A DNA stretch of 35,658 bases from a virus. Below the pieces are notes generated by a model that did no database searches, was not told the DNA's origin, and saw only the letters and a list, made by a program, of their open reading frames with translations. The position numbers were made by a program, and so were the translations under genes. Location: positions 1 to 35,658 of the IMG/VR virus record IMGVR_UViG_3300010371_000077. The stretch is one strand, 5' to 3'. Position 1 is the first letter of the stretch; every line of letters starts with the position of its first letter. Below are positions 11,654 through 21,697 of this stretch, in pieces.

Positions 11654-12736
11654 TTAGCTCACGACCTTGAACAGGAGCTCCATGGCGTTGACGTTGGTCG
11701 GCGTGAGCGCCGATCCGGTGGCGTCAAGCGTCCGAATGTCCTGCGTGTACGCATATGCGCCGGGCGCTCCACGCGTGGTGCCGAACGCGTTCGTACTGCT
11801 ATCCCGTATCCCTGCGGCGCAGGTTCGCGCGGTCGCATCGTCTTTTTCGTACTGTGCGACCATCGCGACGGCCGTGACACCCGTGGTGCCGCTCGCGAGA
11901 TCATCCAACGCAAAGCTGATAATGTCGCCCGGGGTGGCGTCCGCGACATAACTGGTGTTGCCATCAGCAGGACGATCGTTGACGGCCGTATACGGTGAGC
12001 CACCCGTGCCGCCCGTTTGCGTGAACGTCCCGACGTTGCCAGTGCCCGCGCCGCTGGGAAATAAGGTCTGCACGCGCTTATCACCATAGTGCTCGAACGT
12101 CGACGAGGCAGGCGTCCCCGCGCCACTCGAGCCGGTGCGACTCCCCGCGTCGTACATAACGACGTCGTCATAGTTTGATGCGCCGCTCGCGTTGTTCGCG
12201 GTGAGCTGCACCTTGGCGACACCCGACCCCACGACGGACGAACCACGCGTGTTGAGAGCGTTGGACGAAAGGACGCACACCCCGTCAACCCAAACGTCAA
12301 TCGTGCCGGCGCTCGGGTCGACGTTGAGCTGCGCCTCGAAGTGGTGATTTGTTCCCGTGGCGAGCAAGACCCCGGCCGCGCTTGTCGCGAGGAGAGTGCT
12401 GACATTCCCGCGATAGAGGGATATGGAGCCGTCGACGTTCGCGGTAATGGCGGCCTGCGCAGTTCCCGCCGAGTCGCTGAATACGATCATCGTGAGGCGC
12501 GCCGTCGTCGTGAGCGCCACGCCGAAGGCAATCCCAAATGTCACCGTCGACGCGGAGACCGTCTTGATCAAACCGGTCGCGTTTGGGCTTCCGCCGATGC
12601 CGCCGAAGCGCCCAAAGTTCGTGCCCACGGTTCCACTCGTGCTGTCCCAGAGAGTAGTGGCCGGGAACGCTACGGACGTGCTCGCGGCGCTGCAATACTG
12701 CTCAAACCCGTCCAGGAATATCGGCGCCAGACTCAT
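11654..12736 (-). CDS. Tail spike or minor tail protein with lectin-like fold
   Basis: 360 residues from ATG 12736, two bases after the J-like stop. It starts MSLAPIFLDGFEQYCSAAST, a DGFEHY-type opening common in phage virion proteins. A beta-rich LamG/concanavalin-like stretch follows (HHFEAQLNVDPSAGTIDVWV, YDDVVMYDAGSRTG). The second half (FEHYGDKRVQTLFPSG, SPYTAVNDRPADGNTSYV) is also typical of these tail proteins. Likely a surface-exposed tail-tip or side protein involved in host binding. Confidence 0.65.
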   Translation of the reverse strand: MSLAPIFLDGFEQYCSAASTSVAFPATTLWDSTSGTVGTNFGRFGGIGGSPNATGLIKTVSASTVTFGIAFGVALTTTARLTMIVFSDSAGTAQAAITANVDGSISLYRGNVSTLLATSAAGVLLATGTNHHFEAQLNVDPSAGTIDVWVDGVCVLSSNALNTRGSSVVGSGVAKVQLTANNASGASNYDDVVMYDAGSRTGSSGAGTPASSTFEHYGDKRVQTLFPSGAGTGNVGTFTQTGGTGGSPYTAVNDRPADGNTSYVADATPGDIISFALDDLASGTTGVTAVAMVAQYEKDDATARTCAAGIRDSSTNAFGTTRGAPGAYAYTQDIRTLDATGSALTPTNVNAMELLFKVVS

Positions 12737-12738
12737 CC

Positions 12739-15633
12739 TTAACTCCGCAGGATCTTGAGCGCGAAATCAGCGCGCGTGATAGTCGTGGCCGATGTGACGA
12801 CAAAGCGGAACACGTCTCCGACGGAGACGGCAGCCGTCCAACCGGTGAGCGTTGAGTCCGTGTGCTCGTTGCTGCTCGAGATCGCCATCGGCGCGCTCGC
12901 ACTGATCTTGGTCCATGTGCCGTAGTTACCGCGTGCCGCCTTGTAGACATCGACGCTAATGGAGCCGTTCGGGTTCCCGCCGATCCACGACTCCACGATT
13001 GTGCCCGCGCACGGCATGGCCGGAGTAACGGCTTCCCACGTGTTGTCGAGCACCGCTGCCACACCGTCCATCGTTCCGCCGACGCTCACGTACGCAACGA
13101 TGGCGGCCTCGACAAAGGCAGTCGTCGCGACCTGGGTCGTGTTGGTTCCCGGTGCTGCGGTCGGCGCGGTCGGCGTGCCCGTAAGCGCAGGAGACGCGAG
13201 TGGCGCGGCGCCCGTTACCTGTGCCACGGTGTAATCGCCGGATGCGGGCGTGACTGCACCGGTGCGGGTGTTGAAGCTTGCCACGCCCGCGGTAGGCGCC
13301 AACACCTGCAGCCAGTCGGCGAGCGTGCCCGGATTGTCCGTCGAAAGAATAAACGTCTCGGATATATCCGTCCGAATCGCGACATCACCCCGCTGCGCCG
13401 TAAGTGCGAGCATTGCGGCCTGCGACGCAACCACGAACGGCTGCGAGATCGCGAGAGGCGGAATCTGCGACGTCGGTATGAGCCCCGACCCGTCGAGCGT
13501 CGCGACGCCAGAGGCCGCGCCCTTTTGCGAAAGCGGGATGTAAGTGCCGGGCGCGGCGTTGTTGTTCGTCACCTTGGCCATCGCCGATTCGAGCGGCACG
13601 GCGTCCGACGTATACGCGAACGCCGAGACGTAAACGAACTCACCCGCTGCGAGCGTTACGAGTGTGCCGGTTGTGCCGGCCTGACCCGCGGATAGGCCGG
13701 CCGCGCGCGTTGTGGCCGCGCTCGGATACGCGACTTTGCTCGCTGCGATCTTGACGCCCGTGGTTAACGGATCACCGACCCAGTCGACCGTGACGTTGCC
13801 CGAGCCGTCGACGTTGATGCTAAGCTTGGGCGCGGATGGCGCTGCGAGCGCAGCGACGGTAATCGTTCCCGTGATCTCGGCGGTGTTCCCCTGCTGATCG
13901 GTGTATTGCACGCGCCAGTTGACGACCGTGGGATGGCTCGCCTTGGTGATCACGACAGAGTACGGCGTCACGATCTGCGCGAAGTCTGTCCATGCACTCG
14001 CCACGCCGCCGCCGACCTGAGTCTGGTATTGCACTCCGTGCGAGGCGAGCACCACGCCGGACGGATCGTCAACGTCCAGGGTCAGCGTTTCATCCGTCGT
14101 GGTCTCGACCGTGCTTTCGTCCACGTTCGGCGACGACACAACGGCGCTCGGCTGCAAAGGCGCAGGCGAGCCGGAGCCTGATACGATGCCGACCATTGAG
14201 CCGGTCGAGAAGAACACATCCTCGGCCGCCGTGACGTCGATCTCGCCGGTAGTAAAATCACCATAGTCGATCGCCGCGACGCGCATCACCGTGTCCGGGA
14301 TCCCGTGTAGCGCTGAGCGCAACAGGAAGGGCGCGCCCTTTGTGAACAGGTACGCCGATCGGTCGACTTTGAATGTTGCCTTGGCGAATGGGAGCGTGAG
14401 TGCGCGTCCTTCGCGCTGTGCGATCGCGGCGACCGTGGTCGCGTCGGTGATCGACGGCATCGCGATCTCTTGCCAGCGCTCCTCTCCGCTCGCATCGACG
14501 GCCGCGGGATTCTGCCACGTCGCGACGTCGTCCACATAACCCTTGGCGCGATTCGTAAACGTGATCTTGACGCCCGTCGGAAGATCACGATACGTCGTCC
14601 GCGTGAATTCCAGCTCGCGCGCGTTCAACTCCGGACTCACGACCGGCAGATTCGCCACGACGTAATCCTGCCGCACCAGCCGAATCCCGATCAGTCCGGT
14701 CAGGGGATCGGTGTATATCGATGCGTCGATGTCGGCAAGTATCTCGGCAATCGCGTCGGTCGCGAGCTGCGCCGCGTCAGACAGCACCTTCGATATGCCG
14801 AGCCCCTCGGCCTGTATCGTCGCCGCGGCGGCTGCCCAGGATGGCCCAAGCGCCGCGGTCGGCATCGCCAAACCCCACCACGTGTCGGTCAGTATCTCGT
14901 AGATGCACTCGACAGGGTTGGCGTCGAGACCGCCGGACATTGCGCCGTGGCCCAACAGATTTGGGCAGCGCTGAATCTCGAAGTGGATCGCCTTGAGTTG
15001 CGACGACGTCCCCCAATAGAACGGACGGGTCGGCGCTTCGGGGCTGTTGTCGGTGAACACCGCATAGCAGAGACGCTTGTACGGAGGCGATGTGTTCGCC
15101 ACCGGATTGAGCGTACTATTCGCGACCTGCGTGTCGGTCCCGTACTGCAACTCCATCGTCCCCGCGATGCCGCCCTCGTGATCGGGGCCGCCGAATATTC
15201 CGTCCGCGACGATGGTTATCTGGCGCATGAGCCCGTCGCCTGGCAACACGGACGGCAGCGCAGGATTGAGTACCGCGTATCCTCGATTCGACGCGGGCGC
15301 ATATGCCGCGAGCGAACGGGTATTGTCGACGATAATGTCGACGAGTTTGTCGATCGGCCCGAAGCATATCCCGAGGCCCATGTGCGCGTGGTAAGTGAAG
15401 CCCGCGTCCTGGCCCTTCTTGGTGAACTTGTACGCCTGCTGGCCACTCCACCAAATCACGTTGGGCTGCACCTTGGCCGTGCCGAATACGACGGGCACCG
15501 GAAGGGTAGGATCGGCGGTCGGCGGGCTAAAGTTCCCGGGCGAAGCTCCGCTCCCGCCGCGTTTCGCAAGGAGCACCGATGCCGTGATCGATAGCGCGAG
15601 CTCGACGATAAGCTCGATCAAGAACGCCCACAT
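12739..15633 (-). CDS. Tail tip / host-specificity protein (J-like) with fibre C-terminus
   Basis: 964 residues from ATG 15633, which joins the upstream stop as TGATG. An earlier in-frame start at 15741 would overlap the DUF2163-like gene by over 100 bp and is rejected. The N-terminus is hydrophobic (FLIELIVELALSITASVLLA). Residues about 40-490 form the conserved tip/hub region (PVVFGTAKVQPNVIWW, AHMGLGICFGPIDKLV, PVECIYEILTDTWWGL). Fibronectin-III-like beta repeats follow. The C-terminal 240 residues carry fibre motifs (ATLDGSGLIPTSQIP, GDYTVAQVTGAAPLASPALT) and a receptor-binding end. It closes the tail tip and probably sets host range. Confidence 0.8.
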   Translation of the reverse strand: MWAFLIELIVELALSITASVLLAKRGGSGASPGNFSPPTADPTLPVPVVFGTAKVQPNVIWWSGQQAYKFTKKGQDAGFTYHAHMGLGICFGPIDKLVDIIVDNTRSLAAYAPASNRGYAVLNPALPSVLPGDGLMRQITIVADGIFGGPDHEGGIAGTMELQYGTDTQVANSTLNPVANTSPPYKRLCYAVFTDNSPEAPTRPFYWGTSSQLKAIHFEIQRCPNLLGHGAMSGGLDANPVECIYEILTDTWWGLAMPTAALGPSWAAAAATIQAEGLGISKVLSDAAQLATDAIAEILADIDASIYTDPLTGLIGIRLVRQDYVVANLPVVSPELNARELEFTRTTYRDLPTGVKITFTNRAKGYVDDVATWQNPAAVDASGEERWQEIAMPSITDATTVAAIAQREGRALTLPFAKATFKVDRSAYLFTKGAPFLLRSALHGIPDTVMRVAAIDYGDFTTGEIDVTAAEDVFFSTGSMVGIVSGSGSPAPLQPSAVVSSPNVDESTVETTTDETLTLDVDDPSGVVLASHGVQYQTQVGGGVASAWTDFAQIVTPYSVVITKASHPTVVNWRVQYTDQQGNTAEITGTITVAALAAPSAPKLSINVDGSGNVTVDWVGDPLTTGVKIAASKVAYPSAATTRAAGLSAGQAGTTGTLVTLAAGEFVYVSAFAYTSDAVPLESAMAKVTNNNAAPGTYIPLSQKGAASGVATLDGSGLIPTSQIPPLAISQPFVVASQAAMLALTAQRGDVAIRTDISETFILSTDNPGTLADWLQVLAPTAGVASFNTRTGAVTPASGDYTVAQVTGAAPLASPALTGTPTAPTAAPGTNTTQVATTAFVEAAIVAYVSVGGTMDGVAAVLDNTWEAVTPAMPCAGTIVESWIGGNPNGSISVDVYKAARGNYGTWTKISASAPMAISSSNEHTDSTLTGWTAAVSVGDVFRFVVTSATTITRADFALKILRS

Positions 15634-16493
15634 CAGAGCACGCTCCCAGTAAAGGGGTTGCGTATCGGAACGTGCGTATAGCCCTGGAAGTGATCGTAAT
15701 TGCCGAACTGCGTGATGCACGCGGCGTCCGACTTGATGCACCCTTCTGTGACCGAGACCGCGTCACCCGGCTTGGCGTCGTCGAGCCGTTGCAATAGCGT
15801 GATGGTGCCAGCCGCGCAGTCCTGGTCGATGATCGTCTTATGCTGGTTGCCGCTCTGGATGGATCCGGCCTGGAGGCGCCCGTGCCCGTATGTCGCGACG
15901 TCGCCCGCGAAGATGGCAGCGGTCGTATCGTCGAGCACGATCACAGTGCGCGAGATGTCCACGGCTTTGATCGTTGCGGCGTGCGTGTGCGACGGACGGT
16001 CAGCCTGACAGCGAGTCCCGTACAGTGCATTGTTGCACGTCTGCTGATAGAGCACGACCAGGAGTTTCCGCTGCACCATGTCCTGATAAGGACCGCACTG
16101 CAGCGTGGCCGAGCTGTCGCCCAGCTTCGCGGTCTTCACCTGGCCTGCGAACAACGCGGGATATGTCGGGAGCGCGACGTCGTCCCGTTGCCAGCCGTAA
16201 ATCGTGAGAGCGACCGGCGTTGACGGAGCCCCGGTCGCGAACAGTTGCGCGATCGCGTTATCGCGCTCGACCGTGATGTCGATGTTTTGGGTCTTCGCTT
16301 CCTCGTTCGATGCGTAGTGTCCGCGCGCCAACGGCATCGGCACGTACGTCGCAGGTGCGCCGCCGTTCACGCCGGCAATTGTCGCCGTGACGGGTGCGCC
16401 GGCCGACGTCCAGAACCACTCCGTTGAACCCAACGCGAAGTGATACAGCTCGACGGGCTTGCCGCCCGCGCCAGCGTAGTCAGTGTATGGCAC
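15633..16493 (-). CDS. BR0599/DUF2163-family tail hub protein
   Basis: 286 residues from GTG 16493 behind GAGAGG; an in-frame TGA just upstream excludes a longer start. Family signatures are the cysteine pair CNNALYGTRC (about 152-161) followed by QAD, and near the C-terminus GCIKSDAACITQFGN then YDHFQGYTHVPIRNP. This family lies next to the tip protein in D3112-like phages and in gene transfer agents (hub/baseplate). The cysteines may bind an iron-sulfur cluster in some relatives. The gene order here agrees. Confidence 0.8.
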   Translation of the reverse strand: MPYTDYAGAGGKPVELYHFALGSTEWFWTSAGAPVTATIAGVNGGAPATYVPMPLARGHYASNEEAKTQNIDITVERDNAIAQLFATGAPSTPVALTIYGWQRDDVALPTYPALFAGQVKTAKLGDSSATLQCGPYQDMVQRKLLVVLYQQTCNNALYGTRCQADRPSHTHAATIKAVDISRTVIVLDDTTAAIFAGDVATYGHGRLQAGSIQSGNQHKTIIDQDCAAGTITLLQRLDDAKPGDAVSVTEGCIKSDAACITQFGNYDHFQGYTHVPIRNPFTGSVL

Positions 16494-16529
16494 GTGCCTC
16501 TCGCGTCATTCGGGCCGTCATGGTGGAAG

Positions 16530-17180
16530 TCATACAAACGACCCCGGCGTTTCGTACGGCAATTCCACGAACGGCAGCACGGCGGTGACGACGCCAGGGA
16601 CCGAGTAATCAAGTGCCACGCTGTCGGCGTCGAGTCGTGCGAACTTGAGAAGCGACACGCGATAACTGGCGGCCGGAAACGTGGGGCCGAAATACGCGGC
16701 GTCGGTCCTCACGAGAACGGTCCCGTCGCCGTTGTCGGTCGCGGCGCCCACGCTCATCGGCGCAACGACGAGTCCGTAAATCCCGCCTGCGCCCGGAGGA
16801 ATTACAGCCACGTGCCGCGCGGCATTGGTGCCCAAGAGCGCCATTCCGGACGGTCCGGGGTGGAGCACGGTGATGCTCGACGTCACCGAATCCGGTACGA
16901 CGGTGAGCACGAGATCATCGTTCCACGTCGGCACCCAACACGGCAGGTATCGCCCCGCGCGCTCGGCCAGAAACGATTTGAGCGTCGCGATCTCGGCCCG
17001 CGACCGCGCCACATAACGAAACGATTTGGTCCACGATTGATAGCGATCGCCCCACGCAACGCCGAACACGCCCGCCGGATTCTCGACGAACGCACCGAAA
17101 CGCCGCACATGATCGCCCGCGTCGTTGGTGGCGCGGTCCGGCGTGAGGTCCAGGAGCGTCGACCCGATGTAGGTGGTCAT
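16530..17180 (-). CDS. Minor tail / baseplate protein
   Basis: 216 residues from ATG 17180 (ATGA overlap with the upstream gene). It starts MTTYIGSTLLDLTPDRATND and has RYQSWTKSFRYVARSRAEIA, then FLAERAGRYLPCWVPTWNDD, a pattern of tail proteins that precede BR0599. The order tape measure, two such proteins, hub, tip resembles that of D3112-like phages and GTA gp12-gp15. A DUF2460-like role as distal tail protein is possible but not established. It ends 36 bases before the hub gene. Confidence 0.6.
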   Translation of the reverse strand: MTTYIGSTLLDLTPDRATNDAGDHVRRFGAFVENPAGVFGVAWGDRYQSWTKSFRYVARSRAEIATLKSFLAERAGRYLPCWVPTWNDDLVLTVVPDSVTSSITVLHPGPSGMALLGTNAARHVAVIPPGAGGIYGLVVAPMSVGAATDNGDGTVLVRTDAAYFGPTFPAASYRVSLLKFARLDADSVALDYSVPGVVTAVLPFVELPYETPGSFV

Positions 17181-18466
17181 GCGACCACCCGGAATTGCAG
17201 CGGCGCGCGCGCGATGAACGACCCAGCGCGCGAAACGTCATGGTCGGGCACCAGTACCGCGCGCTTGATCGGTATAATGCGCGATCCCTCTTTCCACGTC
17301 GCCGCTGTATTGGCCGTCAATGTGATCTGTGACGCCGAGTCGACGGAGAGCACGGTGGCCAACTCCCACGCGCCGGGGCGCTGGTAAAAGAGAATCTCGC
17401 CGCCCGCGACGATGTCGACGCCCACCGTATTGATCGGGAGCACCGATGAGCCGGCGACAAAGTCCGCCGTCATGTCCTGCGCATCCGGCCACCACGGCAG
17501 CCGGTAGCCGCCCTCGTCATTCGTCCGGAGCAGCGCTTCGATGCGGGCGGCTTCGACCGAATCGAGGGCGACTACGCCAAACTCCAGCACCTCGTCCGGT
17601 GTCAAGCGGAATTGCGATCGCTGCTCGCCTCCGTCTCCGGCGGGAAGAATGGACGTGGTCCACGCCTGATGCACGGTGAGCGCCGCCGCCGGATCCTGCA
17701 GCGCATCGAATACGGTGCCTGCCGTCAGGCCGTCGATGTCGACATATGTCGCGCACGTCTCGGCCAGGAGCTCGAGGTTCAACACTTCGGCCGCCGTCGC
17801 GACTGGCGGGATATTGTCGTTCCATCCATCGCAGCGGAAATGCACTTGCACCCCGGACGGAGTGGCCGTCATCTCGAACCCGTAGAACACTTCGATGACG
17901 AGCCTGCCGCCTGCGGGAACAATGCCGGCGGTGATCGGCACGTATACAAGCCGATTGCCGCTGTAATTGAGGCCATCGCCGCCGCCCACGGCCGTGTCGA
18001 TGTCGCGCAGATAGTCGACGACCGCGCCGGTCGCGTCGACCGCGTACACCGACAGCGCGACGTACATCTGCGCTACGGTGTCAGTGTGCTCGGAGAAGTA
18101 CCCGAACGGCATCACCTGCGCGGGGATCGCGCGCGCGACCGGGAACGGGTCCGTGATGAAATGCGTCAAGAGCCCGCGCCACACGATATTCGTCCCGGTG
18201 TACGCGGCGGTCGGCGTGTTCATCGGGAGGTCGGCGGCCGTTCCGTCTCCGGCATATGATCCATTCCCGCCAGTGCCGCGCGTGGGTGAGAGCGTGCGCG
18301 GTGCGAGCGCGCCGCCAAAGGTGCTCACGGCGTGGAGTGCGGTATCAGTGGGATCGAACACGCGACCCAGAACGGGTCCACCAGGTAACGCGAGAGACTT
18401 CGACACGCCGGTCGTGAATCCTGTGGCCGAGGAAACGATGTCGCGGAAATAGAGTCGCTGGCGCAT
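17177..18466 (-). CDS. Minor tail protein (tail tip region)
   Basis: 429 residues from ATG 18466, two bases after the tape-measure stop. The N-terminal 230 residues are beta-rich (VWRGLLTHFITDPFPVARAI, NRLVYVPITAGIVPAGGRLV, IEVFYGFEMTATPSGVQVHF), followed by ETCATYVDIDGLTAGTVFDA. The C-terminal region ends ADFVAGSSVLPINTVGVDI and SRIIPIKRAVLVPDHD. Its second half looks related in style to the 216-residue neighbour. Likely part of the distal tail. No specific family named. Confidence 0.6.
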   Translation of the reverse strand: MRQRLYFRDIVSSATGFTTGVSKSLALPGGPVLGRVFDPTDTALHAVSTFGGALAPRTLSPTRGTGGNGSYAGDGTAADLPMNTPTAAYTGTNIVWRGLLTHFITDPFPVARAIPAQVMPFGYFSEHTDTVAQMYVALSVYAVDATGAVVDYLRDIDTAVGGGDGLNYSGNRLVYVPITAGIVPAGGRLVIEVFYGFEMTATPSGVQVHFRCDGWNDNIPPVATAAEVLNLELLAETCATYVDIDGLTAGTVFDALQDPAAALTVHQAWTTSILPAGDGGEQRSQFRLTPDEVLEFGVVALDSVEAARIEALLRTNDEGGYRLPWWPDAQDMTADFVAGSSVLPINTVGVDIVAGGEILFYQRPGAWELATVLSVDSASQITLTANTAATWKEGSRIIPIKRAVLVPDHDVSRAGSFIARAPLQFRVVA

Positions 18467-18468
18467 CG

Positions 18469-21400
18469 CTATTTCCGTGCGCCCAACAGGGCCTTGATCT
18501 TGTTCGCATTCGACGCGACGAACTGAAGCAGGGCGCGCGAACCCTTGGGGCTCCGGATGTGCGCCAAGAGCAATCCTTCATCGGCAGATACATGGAGCGT
18601 TCCCATGTCGCCGATGCCGCCCGCGCTCAATGTCGAGAGCATCCCCGTTGCGGTTCGATCCTCGCCCGCGATCCCGCCGCTGGCGAAATGCGGCACATTC
18701 AGGTGCGAGAAATCGCGGATGTTGATAAGCGGCGCGCCCGCATTTAATTGATGCACGGCTGCAGGCGAGATTCGGCGCACCGTGTCGGCGGTGAGTATCC
18801 CTTCGCCATGGGAGAGCATCGCGGGGATGCTGTCGCTCGTGCCGGTGCCGGGCCCAGAGACAACGCCTCCCGACGCGAACCCCAAGAAGCCGAAGCCTTG
18901 CGCGGCGGACAGCGCCTCGGCTGCAACGAGCAACGCAGCCGCGCCGGCCAGGACGCGATCACCGCCGTCCTGCACCGCAACGCCCGCCGTACCCATGGCT
19001 GCGGCCGCGACTATCGTTTTCGTCGTACCCGCATCGTCCTCGATGCCGAACGTCTTTTTGGCGAGCTTGATGCCGTCCAGCACGATCAACTGCGCCAGTA
19101 TCTGCTGGATGCTCTGTACCGCCGAGAGCGCCAACTGACGGAACGCATCGCCCACGCTCGCCGCGGTGTCGATCGTGTTGCCGAGGAACTTCACCAGATC
19201 GTTCTCGAGCGCATTCTGGGCGTCGCTCTTGAAGTTGGCCCACGCGAGCGCTGCCTGGTCGAGCTTGATGCCCATGGTCGAGAGCGACGCGTTGAATGCG
19301 TCGGCCTGCTTGATCAGGTCGGGGTTATTGGCGTCGTGCGCGATCTGCTCCATCTGGGCGCCGATCTCCTGCAGCACCGGGAGCCGCTCGCGCTCGAGCG
19401 CGAGTGTGCGACTCGCCGCCTCGTCGTCGCCGATGGTTCCCGCGTTGTGCAGCGCGTCGATCTGTTGCTTTTGGTTCGCGATGTCGGCCAGCGCGCGGTC
19501 GCCGTCCTGCTTCAGCTTGGCGAAGTCAGCGCTTGCATTCAGCGCGTCGCGCAGCTGATCGCCCACTCTATTCGCACCCTCGATGCCGATGCCCGGAACC
19601 TTTGCCAGCGCCTCGACGACCTTGGCGACCTCCGAGTTGATACGCTTCCGCATCGCCTCAACGGTGTTGCCGGTCGCCGTGTATACGGTCGCTTCGGCAG
19701 CGCCCACGTCGGTCGCGAGTTGCAGTCCGGCTTTGCGTTCTTCCTCGGAGAGTGCCGCCAGCTGCTGGCGCGTTTGATCGTGCAGCTTCGCGATCTTGTC
19801 GGATATGGCGGCCGCGGCCGTCTGCACCTGCCGCACTTCCGCCGGCGTGGACGTCGGCGTGCTCAGAATTGCCTGGCGCTCGCGCTCGAGATCGGCGGCT
19901 TCCTTGTCTGCGCCCTGCTGGATGATCGCCGCGCGGCGATCATAGTACGTGGTTAAATCTTCGGTGCCGCGCGCGTATGCCGCGGTGTTCGCCGCCTCCG
20001 CTGCCTTCTCGGCATCCTGCACGCGCTGGATGTCGGCCTGAATCTCGGCGACCAGGGCCGCGATCTGCGCTTTCGCGAGGTTGAGGTCAGGGATCACGAC
20101 TTGCGGCTTTGTTGCCGACGTGCCGTCGCCCGCGACAACACCACCCAGGGCCGCCGCCAACTGCGCCTGCAGCACCGATACGCGATTCTGCGCCGCCTTG
20201 ATCGCGTCGGTGCCAGCATCGGCCTCGGGCACTTCCGATAGTGCGCCGGGAGCCAAGCCAGCACCGCCGGGACCGGTACCCGTCGCACTGTGTATTCGCG
20301 TCTGTGGACGCTCGGCGTCGGCGAGATCGGCCTCGGCTTGCGCGAGCGCGATCGACAGCTGCTTGGCCTGCAGCTCGAGGGCGGTCTGTCGCTCGTCGTT
20401 CAGCTTTTTGAGCGACGCTGCGACCGCGTCATATCCCGCGCTCTCGTCGCCCAGCGCTTTGGCATAGTCCGGGCTCAGGTCGCGCAATTCCTGCGTGATC
20501 TTCTTGAGCTTCTCTTTCGCGGCCTCTACCTGCGCGGCCGAGAGCTTGCCGGAATCGAGCGCACGCACTTCGCGCTCGTACTCTTGTGTGAGCGCGTTGA
20601 CCTTGGCCGCCTGGTCGGCGGTTGCGCGGACGGCATCGATCTGTGCATCTCGCTGTTGCTTCTCGTGCTCGTACACGACGCCCAAGACGGTAGCGAGCGC
20701 GACCAACGCCGTCACAGCGAGCCCGACCGGCGTCGCTTCGGTTATGAGCGCGATTCCGCCGCCGATCACTTTAACGGCGACTGATACCGCCGTCGCAGCT
20801 GCAGCGATCGCGATCACGTAGTCGGCGACACGCTTCACGCTGTCCGGTGTATCTGCAATGAGCGTCGTCAGGCCGTGCGCGAGATCGGTGATGCCCGGGA
20901 CCATGTGGCTCGTCACCTGTTCGGCGACGCCCACGATCGCGGCCTTTAGGTCCACCATCTGCGCTTCGAGCGCCTTCGCCTTGGCGATGGCGTCCTGGTC
21001 GAATACCTGACCCAGCTCCTTGGCGCGCGCGGTGATGGCGTCGAGCCCTTCACTCGCAACTGCGCGGAGCGTCGGGAGCAACGTCTGCGCGTTGCGGCCG
21101 AATATCTGCTGCAGTGCCGCCGACTTGCCGAGGCCGTCCGCGTATTGCGCTTGTGCGACCGCGACCTTGACGAACAGCTCCTCCGGTTTCAGTCCTGCGA
21201 GATCCGAGACCGAGAGCCCGATCGCTTTATATGCCTCGGCGATCTTGCCGTTACCCTGCTGCGCTTCTGACTGGCTGCGCGAAAGCCCGCGGAATGCCTG
21301 CGCCAGATCCTCGGTCTGTCCGCCCGTCTCGCGCGTGACGAGCCCCAGCGACGCGATCGACTGCGCGCTCGCGCCGGTTTCTTCCGATAGTCGAATGATC

Positions 21401-21684
21401 TGGAGCTGTGCTTCGACGCCCGATTTCGCGAACTCGAGCAACTTCTCGGCGGCAAGTGCGGTGACAATGAGCTCCATTCCCTCGGACAACTTCCGGACGC
21501 TCCCGTCCGTCTTCTCCGCGGCGTCACCCGCCTGCCTGGAATTCGATGCGTGACGAGCGAGCGCGTCGCCGGACGATTTGACCGACGCGGTGTTCTTGTC
21601 GATCGATTGCGTAAGCTGATCGACGAGCGCCTTGCCGCCGGCGTCCTGGCCGGTGATTCGGATTACGACATCTTCGTCGCTCAT
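18469..21684 (-). CDS. Tape measure protein
   Basis: 1071 residues from ATG 21684, the longest gene here. It sets tail length and is ejected with the DNA. Helical and Gln/Ala-rich throughout, it has a hydrophobic block at about 285-345 (YVIAIAAAATAVSVAVKVIG, TPVGLAVTALVALATVLGVV). Long coiled-coil stretches follow, and a second hydrophobic region lies near residue 930. The C-terminus has the usual FASGGVVSGPGTGTSDSIPA followed by MLSHGEG. A common scaling of about 1.5 A per residue predicts a tail near 150 nm. It lies 13 bases after the frameshifted chaperone stop. Confidence 0.9.
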   Translation of the reverse strand: MSDEDVVIRITGQDAGGKALVDQLTQSIDKNTASVKSSGDALARHASNSRQAGDAAEKTDGSVRKLSEGMELIVTALAAEKLLEFAKSGVEAQLQIIRLSEETGASAQSIASLGLVTRETGGQTEDLAQAFRGLSRSQSEAQQGNGKIAEAYKAIGLSVSDLAGLKPEELFVKVAVAQAQYADGLGKSAALQQIFGRNAQTLLPTLRAVASEGLDAITARAKELGQVFDQDAIAKAKALEAQMVDLKAAIVGVAEQVTSHMVPGITDLAHGLTTLIADTPDSVKRVADYVIAIAAAATAVSVAVKVIGGGIALITEATPVGLAVTALVALATVLGVVYEHEKQQRDAQIDAVRATADQAAKVNALTQEYEREVRALDSGKLSAAQVEAAKEKLKKITQELRDLSPDYAKALGDESAGYDAVAASLKKLNDERQTALELQAKQLSIALAQAEADLADAERPQTRIHSATGTGPGGAGLAPGALSEVPEADAGTDAIKAAQNRVSVLQAQLAAALGGVVAGDGTSATKPQVVIPDLNLAKAQIAALVAEIQADIQRVQDAEKAAEAANTAAYARGTEDLTTYYDRRAAIIQQGADKEAADLERERQAILSTPTSTPAEVRQVQTAAAAISDKIAKLHDQTRQQLAALSEEERKAGLQLATDVGAAEATVYTATGNTVEAMRKRINSEVAKVVEALAKVPGIGIEGANRVGDQLRDALNASADFAKLKQDGDRALADIANQKQQIDALHNAGTIGDDEAASRTLALERERLPVLQEIGAQMEQIAHDANNPDLIKQADAFNASLSTMGIKLDQAALAWANFKSDAQNALENDLVKFLGNTIDTAASVGDAFRQLALSAVQSIQQILAQLIVLDGIKLAKKTFGIEDDAGTTKTIVAAAAMGTAGVAVQDGGDRVLAGAAALLVAAEALSAAQGFGFLGFASGGVVSGPGTGTSDSIPAMLSHGEGILTADTVRRISPAAVHQLNAGAPLINIRDFSHLNVPHFASGGIAGEDRTATGMLSTLSAGGIGDMGTLHVSADEGLLLAHIRSPKGSRALLQFVASNANKIKALLGARK

Positions 21685-21697
21685 CGTGGCACTTCAC

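Noticed and set aside
12739-15741. A longer 1000-residue version of the tip protein starting at 15741
   Set aside because: It would overlap the DUF2163-like gene by over 100 bp with an unrelated Arg-rich N-terminus; ATG 15633 joins the upstream stop as TGATG.
18748-19956. Long rightward open frame of 402 codons opposite the tape measure gene
   Set aside because: Arg/Gly/Leu-rich antisense shadow of the tape measure; no ribosome-binding site or family motif.
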